A stretch of 64,000 nt of DNA from Tenacibaculum larymnensis (GTDB taxonomy: Bacteria; Bacteroidota; Bacteroidia; Flavobacteriales; Flavobacteriaceae), in NCBI RefSeq assembly GCF_028829235.1, contig NZ_JAIWJY010000003.1:356805-420804 (forward strand), in the 5' to 3' direction. This document shows, in pieces, positions 35,864-43,942 of the stretch. Position numbers and translations under genes: made by a program. How positions within the stretch are numbered: the first letter of the stretch is position 1; every line of letters starts with the position of its first letter. The notes under the pieces are model-generated. The model did not search any database. It was given only the letters and a program-made list of their open reading frames with translations, and had not been told where the DNA came from.

Positions 35864-35891
35864 AAAGCAATCTCAAACGAGATTGCTTTTT
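35864..35891. terminator. Terminator downstream of lysS
   Basis: AAAAGCAATCTC pairs perfectly with GAGATTGCTTTT, loop AAAC, with A- and T-runs outside, so it works on the minus strand for lysS and could work both ways. Confidence 0.8.
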
Positions 35892-35916
35892 AATTATATT
35901 CAGTTTTAGAAATAAC

Positions 35917-37614
35917 TTATACGATTTCAACAAACAACCCTTCCTCAGTTTTTTCAACTTTAGCAAGACTGTTTTTGGTTAATCCTTTAATAGTTTTGTC
36001 CCACTTTTTGTTAGATAAACCACTTTGAGATTTTAAATCATTTAAACCAATTTTTTCAGCTTTTTCTAACAAAGCTAATACAGCTTTTTCATCGTCGTTT
36101 AATTCAACAGTAGGAGCTTTCTTTTCTGGTTTCATCTGTGGGAAGAATAATACTTCTTGAATTGACGGATTATTCGTTAAATACATAATTAAACGATCCA
36201 TTCCAATTCCTAATCCAGAAGTAGGAGGCATACCATATTCTAACGCACGTAAGAAATCTTGATCGATAAACTCTCCTGCTTCATCATCACCACGAGCAGC
36301 TAACTTTAACTGAGCTTCAAAACGCTCACGTTGGTCGATTGGGTCGTTTAATTCAGAATATGCATTGGCAATTTCTTTACCACATACCATTAGTTCAAAA
36401 CGTTCTGTTAATTCAGGATTGTCACGGTGCTCTTTACACAACGGAGACATTTCTTTTGGATAGTCGGTAATGAATGTTGGTTGAATGTAGTTTCCTTCAC
36501 ACTTCTCACCAAAAATCTCATCAATTAACTTTCCTTTACCCATCGTTTCATCCACTTCGATACCCATGTCTTGAGCAGCCTTACGAATTTCATCTTCCGA
36601 TTTTCCGTTGATATCAAAACCAGTAAAGTGTTTGATAGAATCTGCCATAGTAACACGTGCATATGGAGCTTTAAAGTCAACTTTATGCTCTCCAAAAGTA
36701 GCTTCAGTAGTTCCGTTTACAGCTAAAGCACAGTGCTCTAATAATTTTTCAGTGAATTCCATCATCCAGTTGTAGTCTTTGTAAGCTACATAAATTTCCA
36801 TTGCGGTAAATTCTGGATTATGTGTTCTGTCCATTCCCTCGTTACGGAAGTTTTTAGAAAACTCATATACACCATCAAAACCACCAACAATCAAACGCTT
36901 TAAGTATAATTCATTAGCTATACGCATGTATAATGGAATATCTAATGCATTATGATGTGTAATAAATGGTCTTGCTGCTGCACCACCTGGAATTGGTTGT
37001 AGAATAGGTGTTTCTACTTCAAAATATCCTGCATCGTTAAAAAACTGACGCATGGCGTTGAATAACTTTGTACGTTTTACAAACACATCCTTTACTTGCG
37101 GATTTACCACTAAATCAGCATAACGCTGACGGTAACGCATTTCAGGATCAGTAAAACCATCAAAAGTATTTCCTTCCGAATCTACTTTAGGCAATGGTAG
37201 TGGTTTTAAAGATTTACTTAATAATTTAAAATCTTTTACCATTACAGTGATTTCTCCAACTTGAGTTTTAAATAACTCACCTTCAATACCTACAAAATCA
37301 CCAATATCTAATAATTTTTTGTATACTTCATTGTATAAAGCTTTGTCTTCACCTGTACAAATTTCATCTCTGTTAAAGTATACTTGAATGCGTCCTTCAC
37401 TATCTTGCAATTCAGCAAAAGAAGCTTTTCCTTGAATACGACGAGACATTAATCTACCAGCAATAACTACCTTCTTACCTTCCTTAAACTCCTGTTTAAT
37501 CTGTTTGGAATTCGTATCTAATGGAAATAAATCTGCTGGATATGGATTGATACCCAATTCACGTAATTTTGATAGTTTTTCTCTACGTACAACTTCTTGT
37601 TCTGATAATTGCAT
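35917..37614 (-). CDS. lysS: Lysyl-tRNA synthetase, class II
   Basis: The product has 565 residues from the ATG at 37614 (MQLSEQEVVRREKL, the normal start); the frame stays open further upstream, but that part overlaps the promoter. An OB-fold anticodon-binding domain (about 55-160) precedes the class II catalytic core: motif 2 FRNEGMDRTHNPEFTAMEIY and motif 3 GLGIGMDRLIM. After the catalytic core a C-terminal extension of about 70 residues with a winged-helix look (LLEKAEKIGLNDLKSQSGLS) is present, as in other Bacteroidota LysRS. It charges tRNA-Lys. Confidence 0.95.
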   Translation of the reverse strand: MQLSEQEVVRREKLSKLRELGINPYPADLFPLDTNSKQIKQEFKEGKKVVIAGRLMSRRIQGKASFAELQDSEGRIQVYFNRDEICTGEDKALYNEVYKKLLDIGDFVGIEGELFKTQVGEITVMVKDFKLLSKSLKPLPLPKVDSEGNTFDGFTDPEMRYRQRYADLVVNPQVKDVFVKRTKLFNAMRQFFNDAGYFEVETPILQPIPGGAAARPFITHHNALDIPLYMRIANELYLKRLIVGGFDGVYEFSKNFRNEGMDRTHNPEFTAMEIYVAYKDYNWMMEFTEKLLEHCALAVNGTTEATFGEHKVDFKAPYARVTMADSIKHFTGFDINGKSEDEIRKAAQDMGIEVDETMGKGKLIDEIFGEKCEGNYIQPTFITDYPKEMSPLCKEHRDNPELTERFELMVCGKEIANAYSELNDPIDQRERFEAQLKLAARGDDEAGEFIDQDFLRALEYGMPPTSGLGIGMDRLIMYLTNNPSIQEVLFFPQMKPEKKAPTVELNDDEKAVLALLEKAEKIGLNDLKSQSGLSNKKWDKTIKGLTKNSLAKVEKTEEGLFVEIV

Positions 37615-37649
37615 TGACTTAATTTTTAAGTAATTTTTGTTTAAAGGTG

Positions 37650-37657
37650 CAAAGATA
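37650..37657 (-). promoter_or_regulatory. -7 promoter element of lysS
   Basis: On the minus strand this reads TATCTTTG, with TTGT 19 bases upstream. It lies 35 bases before the lysS ATG. Confidence 0.6.
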
Positions 37658-37720
37658 CAATCTATTACAAAATTAGACAACGGTAGTATCATATAGATTT
37701 TATAAAAAAAGTAATTTTTA

Positions 37721-37751
37721 TTTGTAGGTTTTAAAAAAGGATGTATATTTG
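37721..37751 (+). promoter_or_regulatory. Perfect Bacteroidota promoter for the 37755-37865 RNA
   Basis: TTTG (37721-37724), a spacer of exactly 19 bases, then TATATTTG (37744-37751). This is the best match to TTTG-N19-TAnnTTTG in the window, yet no protein gene follows on this strand for 900 bases. Confidence 0.8.
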
Positions 37752-37754
37752 CAG

Positions 37755-37865
37755 GCTGTCTAATTTTAAAAGGACAGCATTTAGTTGTGTTGTTAGATAC
37801 TTTAAATAGTATCATGGTTTTGTTAACCAATGGAAAGCTTCCCTTAGATGGGTTGCTTTTTTTTT
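37755..37865 (+). ncRNA. Candidate structured small RNA of about 110 nt
   Basis: The transcript expected from the perfect promoter at 37721-37751 has three perfect or nearly perfect stems: GCTGTC/GACAGC (37755-37778), GATACT/AGTATC (37796-37813), and AAAGC-tt-CCC / GGG-tt-GCTTT (about 37834-37859). A short GGTT/AACC stem may form between the second and third. The last stem is followed by nine T, making a terminator. Promoter-to-terminator length is about 110 bases. I could not match it to tmRNA, 6S RNA or the SRP RNA loop. The start is approximate; function is unknown. Confidence 0.6.
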
Positions 37866-37888
37866 GCACTTTATTTACGTTTATTATG

Positions 37889-37960
37889 AAGCTATTTCCC
37901 GCTTTCCGCACTCGCTCTCTACGAGGAGCTCAAACAAATGCTTCAATCGGGGCTAAATAA
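37889..37960 (+). repeat. Dispersed repeat, CCCGCTTTCCGCACTCGC type
   Basis: The stretch with CCCGCTTTCCGCACTCGCTC at its left and ATGCTTCAATCGGGG at its right resembles a repeat I remember as common between genes in Flavobacteriaceae; its ends can pair (CCCG / CGGG). It is more GC-rich than its surroundings. Only one copy is in the window, so the repeat call rests on memory. Confidence 0.4.
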
Positions 37961-37966
37961 TTAATT

Positions 37967-37997
37967 GTCATTTCGACCGAAGAGAGAAATCTTAGAG
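37967..37997 (+). repeat. Dispersed repeat, GTCATTTCGACCGAAG type, copy 2
   Basis: GTCATTTCGACCGAAGAG and the following AGAAATCTTAGAG match the stretch at 21997-22027 in about 25 of 31 positions. Both copies lie just after genes, and the first forms half of a terminator. Confidence 0.55.
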
Positions 37998-38034
37998 TTA
38001 TTAGTTAGAATTAAAATATAAAAAAAACTTTTTC

Positions 38035-38535
38035 TTAAAAAAAAGCGGCTTTATACTCCCAGAACTTAACAAAAAACAGTACTAAGAATACCATAGATAT
38101 TGAAAATTTAATTGTAGCAGAAGCTAAAAAGCCTAAGAATGCACCAAACGATGCTTTGATAGCTCTGTTAGTATCTTTACTATCATAAATTAACTCACCA
38201 ACCAAAGCACCTACGAAAGCACCAATTAAAATTCCGAAAGGAATAGGAGAGAGTAATCCAATAATTAAACCTATAGTGGTACCGTATACTCCATATTTCG
38301 TACCTCCAAATCGTTTAGTTCCCATTGCTGGGATAAAGTAATCAAGAAAAAATATAATGACCGCAATAGCTAAAGTGATTCCTAAAAATGTCCAATTTTG
38401 AGGAACTGCTTTTGTTAAATGTAATAATAACAAACCTACCCAGCTAGTAATAGGACCTGGTAATACTGGTAAAAATGAGCCAATAATTCCTAGACAAGCA
38501 AATACAAAACCGAGTATAACTAAAAATATATCCAT
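38035..38535 (-). CDS. DUF456 family membrane protein
   Basis: The product has 166 residues with four to five membrane helices. LGFVFACLGIIGSFLPVLPGPITSWVGLLLLHL is the DUF456 signature, followed by Gly-rich helices (IPFGILIGAFVGALVGELIYD). Function unknown; the repeated GxxxG helices suggest a compact helical bundle. It stands alone between the lysS region and the divergent blaI operon. Confidence 0.87.
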   Translation of the reverse strand: MDIFLVILGFVFACLGIIGSFLPVLPGPITSWVGLLLLHLTKAVPQNWTFLGITLAIAVIIFFLDYFIPAMGTKRFGGTKYGVYGTTIGLIIGLLSPIPFGILIGAFVGALVGELIYDSKDTNRAIKASFGAFLGFLASATIKFSISMVFLVLFFVKFWEYKAAFF

Positions 38536-38587
38536 TAACTTTTTTATAGATAAGACGAAGATATGAAAGCTTTGTTACATATTTATC

Positions 38588-38621
38588 AACTAAAAAATTA
38601 GTTTAAACTAATTTTTTAGTT
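38588..38621. promoter_or_regulatory. Perfect 34-base palindrome, BlaI-type double operator
   Basis: The sequence is two 16-base dyads, AACTAA-AAAA-TTAGTT and AACTAA-TTTT-TTAGTT, separated by TA, and the whole 34 bases read the same on both strands. It covers the -33 region and touches the -7 element TATATTTG (38621-38628) of the blaI-M56 operon. BlaI/MecI repressors bind ACTA-N-TAGT dyads as dimers; two side-by-side sites fit cooperative autorepression. Confidence 0.75.
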
Positions 38622-38628
38622 ATATTTG
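38621..38628 (+). promoter_or_regulatory. -7 promoter element of the blaI operon
   Basis: TATATTTG matches TAnnTTTG, 27 bases before the blaI ATG, and its first base is the last base of the palindrome. Confidence 0.65.
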
Positions 38629-38655
38629 TTTCAGAACATTTCATAAAAATATATA

Positions 38656-39024
38656 ATGAGTAAACAATTAACGAAGGCAGAAGAGCAGATAATGCAGGTG
38701 TTATGGAGGTTAAATAAAGCTTCAGTAAAAGAAGTAATAACAGAATTACCTGAACCCAAACCAGCATATAATACAGTTTCAACTATTATAAGAATTTTGG
38801 AGACGAAAGAGTTTGTAGGGCATGAGCCAAAGGGTAGAGGTTATGTGTATTATCCGTTAGTAGAAATGTCAGAGTATAGTAATGAGAGTTTACACAAGTT
38901 AATGAATGGTTATTTTGGAGGCTCATTTAAAAGTATGGTGTCATTTTTTATGAAAGAAAACAAAATGGACATTCAAGAGCTAGAAAGTATTTTAAAAGAG
39001 GTGGATAAAAATAAGAAGTCATGA
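38656..39024 (+). CDS. BlaI/MecI/CopY-family repressor
   Basis: The product has 122 residues. The N-terminal winged helix (LTKAEEQIMQVLWRLNKASVKEVITELPEPKPAYNTVSTIIRILETKEF) is the BlaI signature, and the C-terminal helices form the dimer arm. It represses its own operon until the partner peptidase inactivates it. The stop overlaps the M56 gene start by 4 bases (ATGA). The perfect palindrome at 38588-38621 is its likely operator. Confidence 0.92.
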   Translation: MSKQLTKAEEQIMQVLWRLNKASVKEVITELPEPKPAYNTVSTIIRILETKEFVGHEPKGRGYVYYPLVEMSEYSNESLHKLMNGYFGGSFKSMVSFFMKENKMDIQELESILKEVDKNKKS

Positions 39025-40550
39025 TAAACTACATTGTTCAAGTTGTATTATTTCAAGTTCTTTTTGTAGCGGTGTATGATTTCTTTTTAAGTAAAGAAAC
39101 CTTTTTTACAAAAAATAGATGGTACTTGTTAAGCACTGCATTACTTTCTTTTATGTTGCCTTTATTTAAAATTTCGACAGTTCAAAAAGTTGTTCCTCAA
39201 GAATATTACACTTTATTACCAGAGGTAGTGTTATCACCTCAAAAAGTGATCGAAAAGGCTGCTTGGTATCAATCTGTTAATTATTTAGATGTACTATTTT
39301 GGATTGGATGTTTATTATTTTTTGTAGTGTTTTTAGTAAAATTAGAACGTATTATTCGATTAGTTTTACAATATGGAGTTGCTAGAAAAGAAAATTATAA
39401 ATTGGTATTACTACCAAATGAAACTAAGGCATTTTCATTCTTCAATTATATTTTTTTAGGAAACGAAATTCCTTCTTCGAAAAGAGAAAAAATTATTCAG
39501 CACGAATTGGTACATAGCAAACAGAAACATACGTTAGACCTGTTGTTTTTTGAGTTCTTGAAAATAGTCATGTGGTTTAACCCGATGGTGTATGTATATC
39601 AAAACCGCATTTCTCTAGTTCATGAATATATTTCAGATGCTATAGCCAGCAAATCAGATAAAAAAGAAAACTATATAAACCATTTACTCGCTGATATTTT
39701 TCAGGTCGAGCATATTTCATTCATTAATCAATTTTACAAACATTCATTAATCAAAAAACGAATTATTATGATGACAAAAACACAATCAAAAAAAGTAAAA
39801 CAACTAAAGTATCTGCTGTTAATACCGCTTCTAGGAATTATGCTTTTGTATACGTCGTGTTCTCAAGATAACAGTGGTTTAGAGCAAAAAAAAGAAAATA
39901 CAGTAATGTATTCTGAAGTTGAAGGGATGAAAAGAAGAGTTTCTGATTCCAAACAATCATACATGGATATGTATATGGGATTTGAAACTCCAAAGTCAAA
40001 AGAACTTAAGTTAAGTGATTTAACGAGTTTAGAGTTATCAGAATACAATGAAAAGGTCGATGGTTTTAAGAAAAATGGACATGATGTTGAACTTAGAGTC
40101 TTTGAAGGTATTGAAAATAAAGAACGAAAAGTGTTGTTTTTAGATATGCAAGCTTCACTTAAAAAGTTTAAGTCTCAACAAAAAAATAAATCGATTGACT
40201 TAAATAATATACCTTTTTCACTTTTGGATAAAGTACCAACTTTTCCTGGATGTATTGAAGGAGATAAAGTTTGTTTTAATAGAAGTTTGCAGAAATTTGT
40301 AAAAGAGAATTTTGATACATCTATAGCTAATGAATTAGGTTTAGATTCAGGTAAAAAAAGACTTTATATTAAATTTAAAATAGATAAAAAAGGTAATGTG
40401 ACAGACATAATGGCAAGAGCACCGCATCCTACATTAAAACAACATGCAGAAGAATTGGCACATAAATTGCCTCAAATGCAACCAGGAGAAAAAGATGGAA
40501 AAATTGTGGCGACTGGGTTTGTATTACCAATCACATTTAACGTAGAATAA
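39021..40550 (+). CDS. M56 (BlaR1-like) membrane peptidase with TonB-like C-terminus
   Basis: The product has 509 residues. Four membrane helices frame the zinc-peptidase motif HELVH (about 161-165, IIQHELVHSKQKHTLD). After the last helix (LLLIPLLGIMLLYTSC) an outer domain follows, ending with a TonB_C-like module (KVPTFPGCIEGDKVCFNRSLQKF; KRLYIKFKIDKKGNVTDI). No penicillin-binding sensor domain is present, so the signal is not a beta-lactam by this design. It cleaves or triggers cleavage of the BlaI partner encoded just upstream. Confidence 0.9.
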   Translation: MINYIVQVVLFQVLFVAVYDFFLSKETFFTKNRWYLLSTALLSFMLPLFKISTVQKVVPQEYYTLLPEVVLSPQKVIEKAAWYQSVNYLDVLFWIGCLLFFVVFLVKLERIIRLVLQYGVARKENYKLVLLPNETKAFSFFNYIFLGNEIPSSKREKIIQHELVHSKQKHTLDLLFFEFLKIVMWFNPMVYVYQNRISLVHEYISDAIASKSDKKENYINHLLADIFQVEHISFINQFYKHSLIKKRIIMMTKTQSKKVKQLKYLLLIPLLGIMLLYTSCSQDNSGLEQKKENTVMYSEVEGMKRRVSDSKQSYMDMYMGFETPKSKELKLSDLTSLELSEYNEKVDGFKKNGHDVELRVFEGIENKERKVLFLDMQASLKKFKSQQKNKSIDLNNIPFSLLDKVPTFPGCIEGDKVCFNRSLQKFVKENFDTSIANELGLDSGKKRLYIKFKIDKKGNVTDIMARAPHPTLKQHAEELAHKLPQMQPGEKDGKIVATGFVLPITFNVE

Positions 40551-40577
40551 ATTAATTATATTGGTCACAAATAACCA

Positions 40578-41855
40578 ATGAACAATACCAAAAATAGAAA
40601 CGTGAGAAATAAAATTTTACTTATTGTTTTTGTAATAGCATTTTTAAAAGTCGAGGCGCAAGTTTCGACTTTTAAAACTATTGATAGTTTAGTAAATATA
40701 GGACGCTACCAAACAGCATTAGCAAAGTTACATGAGTTAGATACTACTTTTCAATCAACTTCAAAAGTAGCATCTATTTATGCTTCAATTGATAATTATA
40801 AAAAAGCCTCTTTATATTATGAAAAGGCATTGGAGTTAAAAGATGATTATTCAGTAAAAGTAAGGTTGGCAAAAGCATATAAAAAAGAGAAAAAGCTACA
40901 AAAAGCTATAGATGTTTATGAAGGTATTATAAGTGAGGATTCTGAAAACTTATTTATTAAGTATCAGTTGGGAAAATTGTATGTACAAACGAAACAACCA
41001 GCCAAAGCGATTGATACTTTTAAAAACATTATTAAACAAGATAGCACGAATGCAAATTATCATTACCGATTGGGAATTGCTTACGGAATGTTGAAAAAAC
41101 GAAATCTAAAAATAAACAGTTTTTTAGAGGCTTATAAAAATGATACAACCCACATTAAATCTATTCATCACTTAGCATTAGCTTACACTTTATTACATGA
41201 TAAAGATTCAGCAAACATATTTATAAATAGAGGCTTGGTAGTAAACCCTAATCATATTAATTTAAATAAGTTAAAAATTAATAATTTATATAGAGAAGAA
41301 AAGTTTACTGAGGCTATTCAATTTTTAAAAAGAATAGATACTATAGAACCCAACGAACATTACACGCAAAAAATGTTAGGGCGTAGTTACTTTAATCTAA
41401 AGAAATACGAAGAGGCAAAAAAGTATTTTAATAAAGCCATAAGAATAGATAAATCAGATTTTAAAGCCTATACCTATCTAGGTGATATTAATTTTGAAAA
41501 GAAAAAATTTTACAAAGCTCAGTTAGATTATATGGTGGCAACTTTTGCTGGTAAAGAACCCAGAGATGTTGAATATTATCAATTGGCAAGAGTTTATAAA
41601 GAATTAGGTAACCCTAAAGAAGAACTTAAATCATATAAAAAAGCTTTTGAAGAGAATAGAAAGAATTATAAAGCATTGTATCAACTAGCAAAAACTAGTG
41701 AAGATTATTACAAGGATAAACGAATAGCTTACAAACATTATAAAAATTATGTAAACCGTTTTGAAAGAAAAGATTCTGTATTAACTAAGCATGCTAAAGA
41801 AAGGTTAAAAGAAATTAAAAAGTACTATTTCTTACAAGGAGAGATTTTACAATAG
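40578..41855 (+). CDS. Exported TPR-repeat protein
   Basis: The product has 425 residues. A signal peptide (residues 1-28 or so, ending VEAQ) is followed by tandem tetratricopeptide repeats across the whole length (KASLYYEKALELKDDYSVKVRLAKAY; AKKYFNKAIRIDKSDFKAYTYLG). TPR solenoids hold protein partners. It lies 27 bases behind the M56 gene in the same operon and likely scaffolds an envelope response. Confidence 0.85.
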   Translation: MNNTKNRNVRNKILLIVFVIAFLKVEAQVSTFKTIDSLVNIGRYQTALAKLHELDTTFQSTSKVASIYASIDNYKKASLYYEKALELKDDYSVKVRLAKAYKKEKKLQKAIDVYEGIISEDSENLFIKYQLGKLYVQTKQPAKAIDTFKNIIKQDSTNANYHYRLGIAYGMLKKRNLKINSFLEAYKNDTTHIKSIHHLALAYTLLHDKDSANIFINRGLVVNPNHINLNKLKINNLYREEKFTEAIQFLKRIDTIEPNEHYTQKMLGRSYFNLKKYEEAKKYFNKAIRIDKSDFKAYTYLGDINFEKKKFYKAQLDYMVATFAGKEPRDVEYYQLARVYKELGNPKEELKSYKKAFEENRKNYKALYQLAKTSEDYYKDKRIAYKHYKNYVNRFERKDSVLTKHAKERLKEIKKYYFLQGEILQ

Positions 41856-41891
41856 TATTTAATTTTGTATATTCATCTTAAAATCAATAAG

Positions 41892-42362
41892 ATGAGTTTT
41901 CGCTATGTGGCTTTTTTAATTTGTGCTTTGCTATGTTCTTCTTGCGACTTCTTTTCATACCCAAAAAAGAATAGTGCACAAGCTTTGGATACTATTGTAG
42001 ATTTTACAAAAGTAGATGTATATCCCTCTTTTAATAGGTGTAAAGATTTACTTGATGAAGCCAAAGCGAATTGTTTTAGAAAAGAAATTCATAAAAGAAT
42101 AACGACGGATTTAAAACAATATAATTTTGTTACTAAAAACAACTTAGATGAAGAAATTTTAATTGATATTCTGATTAATAAGGAAGGGGAGTTTGTTTTA
42201 GTTGAACTAACTACATCTGATACTGTTACCAATCAATTACCAGAATTAGATAGTATTGTAAAGTTAGCAATAGAAAAACTCCCAAGAATAAGTCCTGCTA
42301 CTAAAAGGGGGATTCCAGTAGTAACAAAATATCAATTGCCTATTAAAATTAAAACAGAGTAG
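41892..42362 (+). CDS. TonB_C-like lipoprotein
   Basis: The product has 156 residues from the ATG at 41892, chosen because it places the lipobox LLCSSC directly behind a short basic and hydrophobic start. The mature part ends with a TonB_C-like pattern (ILIDILINKEGEFVLVELTT; KLAIEKLPRISPA), the same fold as the C-terminus of the M56 protein two genes upstream. It probably acts in the periplasm with that system. Confidence 0.7.
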   Translation: MSFRYVAFLICALLCSSCDFFSYPKKNSAQALDTIVDFTKVDVYPSFNRCKDLLDEAKANCFRKEIHKRITTDLKQYNFVTKNNLDEEILIDILINKEGEFVLVELTTSDTVTNQLPELDSIVKLAIEKLPRISPATKRGIPVVTKYQLPIKIKTE

Positions 42363-42367
42363 TACGT

Positions 42368-43876
42368 TTATAATTTCAAAAGTTCCTCAACAAAATCACG
42401 ACTATTTGATAAACGAGGAATTTTATGTTGTCCACCTAATTTTCCTTTTTCCTTCATCCAATCGTAAAACAAACCTTTACGAGCTAAATGTATTTTAGGC
42501 ATTGCTAAAGTCATATTATTATAGCGTTTAGCCTCATAGTCAGAATTACAGTTTTTTAAAGCTTTATCTAACTCTTCAGTAAAAAAGGTAAGGTTTTCAG
42601 GAGCCTTTTTAAACTCAATAATCCACTCATGTGCACCATTCTCTTTACCATTCATAAAAATAGGACCAACGGTATACTCTTTAATTTCACAGTTAGTTTT
42701 ATCACTCGCTACTTTTAAAGCATCTTCGGCATTTTCAATAATTAACTCTTCGCCAAAAACATTAATATGATGCTTAGTACGTCCAGTAATTTTTATGCGA
42801 TAGGGATCAGTTGAGGTAAACTTAACAGTATCTCCTATCAAATAACGCCATAAACCACCATTTGTGGTAATAATAATGGCGTAATTAACATCTTTTTTTA
42901 CCTCAGAAAGAGGAATAGCTTTAGAGTTTTCTCCATTGTATTCACTCATTGGAATAAACTCATAAAAAATTCCGTAGTCTAGCATTAATAGCATTTCATC
43001 AGAATCATTTCGGTCTTGAATAGCAAAAAAACCTTCCGATGCATTATAGGTTTCATAATATTTAAAATCGTCTCTTGGAATGAGTTTCTTATACTGTTCT
43101 CTGTATGGATTGAAGTTTATTCCTCCGTGAAAATAAACCTCTAGGTTAGGCCAAACCTCTAAAATATTATCCTTTCCTGTTTTTTCAAGTACTCTATTTA
43201 ATAAAACTAACATCCAAGAAGGAACACCAACTAAGCTTGTAATATTTTCATGAATAGTTTCATTAATAATAGCTTCCATTTTTGTTTCCCACTCACTCAT
43301 TAAAGCAGTTTCTTGCCTTGGAGCTGAGCTAAAGTCTGCCCAAAAAGGCATATTTTCAATAATTATTGCAGATAAATCACCAAAATAAGTATTGTTGTCT
43401 TCATATACTGCTGAACTTCCACCTAAACGTAGTCCCTTACCAGTAAAAAGCTTTGCGTTTTCGTTATTGTTTATATATAAACATAACATGTCTTTTCCTG
43501 CTTTAAAATGGCAATATTCAATAGCTTCATCACTTACAGGAATAAATTTGCTCTTTGCATTAGTAGTACCACTTGATTTTGCAAACCAACGTATAGGCGT
43601 AGGCCAAAATAAATTTTGTTCTCCTTTTCTACAACGCTCAATAAGTGGTTCAATACTTTCATAACGTTGAATAGGAACATTGTTAGCAAAGTCAGTATAA
43701 CTTTTAATTGAAGAGAAATCTTGCAGTTTTCCAAATTCGGTATTCTTAGCAGCGCTTACAAGCTTTAGTAATAGCTCATTCTGAACATCAATAGGATATT
43801 TTAAAAACAATTCTACTTGATGTTTACGCTTTTTTAAGAACCAAGAAATGATGGAATTTATAAATGGAAACGTCAT
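42368..43876 (-). CDS. GH3-family acyl-acid-amido synthetase-like protein
   Basis: The product has 502 residues. FAKSSGTTNAKSKFIPVS near 100 is the first ATP/AMP motif of GH3 proteins; NASEGFFAIQD and LMLDYGIFYEFIPM are further family motifs; the C-terminal TGRTKHHINVFGEELIIENAEDAL resembles the acyl-adenylate fold. GH3 enzymes of plants couple acids to amino acids; in bacteria the substrate is mostly unknown. It converges on the lipoprotein gene with only 5 bases between. Confidence 0.87.
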   Translation of the reverse strand: MTFPFINSIISWFLKKRKHQVELFLKYPIDVQNELLLKLVSAAKNTEFGKLQDFSSIKSYTDFANNVPIQRYESIEPLIERCRKGEQNLFWPTPIRWFAKSSGTTNAKSKFIPVSDEAIEYCHFKAGKDMLCLYINNNENAKLFTGKGLRLGGSSAVYEDNNTYFGDLSAIIIENMPFWADFSSAPRQETALMSEWETKMEAIINETIHENITSLVGVPSWMLVLLNRVLEKTGKDNILEVWPNLEVYFHGGINFNPYREQYKKLIPRDDFKYYETYNASEGFFAIQDRNDSDEMLLMLDYGIFYEFIPMSEYNGENSKAIPLSEVKKDVNYAIIITTNGGLWRYLIGDTVKFTSTDPYRIKITGRTKHHINVFGEELIIENAEDALKVASDKTNCEIKEYTVGPIFMNGKENGAHEWIIEFKKAPENLTFFTEELDKALKNCNSDYEAKRYNNMTLAMPKIHLARKGLFYDWMKEKGKLGGQHKIPRLSNSRDFVEELLKL

Positions 43877-43906
43877 AGATTAACTCTTAATTCAATTTTT
43901 TTACTG

Positions 43907-43914
43907 TAATTTTG
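43907..43914 (+). promoter_or_regulatory. -7 promoter element of the DUF2797 gene
   Basis: TAATTTTG matches TAnnTTTG, 28 bases before the ATG at 43943. No TTTG at -33. Confidence 0.45.
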
Positions 43915-43942
43915 TGAAGCTAAATGTAACAAAATTTAAGAC

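Larger units (their letters stand above)
35531..35916. other. Gene-free stretch between ribB and lysS
   Basis: This 386-base AT-rich stretch holds the ribB promoter region with its FNR-like box, a weak inverted repeat AGCTG / CAGCT at about 35619-35634, and the lysS terminator at 35864-35891. I see no credible coding frame and no FMN riboswitch. Confidence 0.6.
37615..38034. other. Gene-free stretch upstream of lysS
   Basis: These 420 bases hold the lysS promoter, the perfect + strand promoter and small RNA candidate, and two dispersed repeats. A 48-codon frame at 37814-37960 runs through the small RNA terminator and the repeat and is not credible as a gene. Confidence 0.6.

Noticed and set aside
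35531..35916. FMN riboswitch upstream of ribB
   Set aside because: The conserved RFN core (AGGGGCAGGGTG and its partners) is absent on the minus strand.
37615..37911. N-terminal extension of lysS, in frame and open
   Set aside because: LysRS proteins start at MQLSEQEVVRREKL; the extension overlaps the lysS promoter and the + strand small RNA and has no similarity I recognise.
37814..37960. 48-codon frame on the + strand
   Set aside because: It runs through the small RNA terminator and a dispersed repeat; similar translations arise wherever that repeat occurs.
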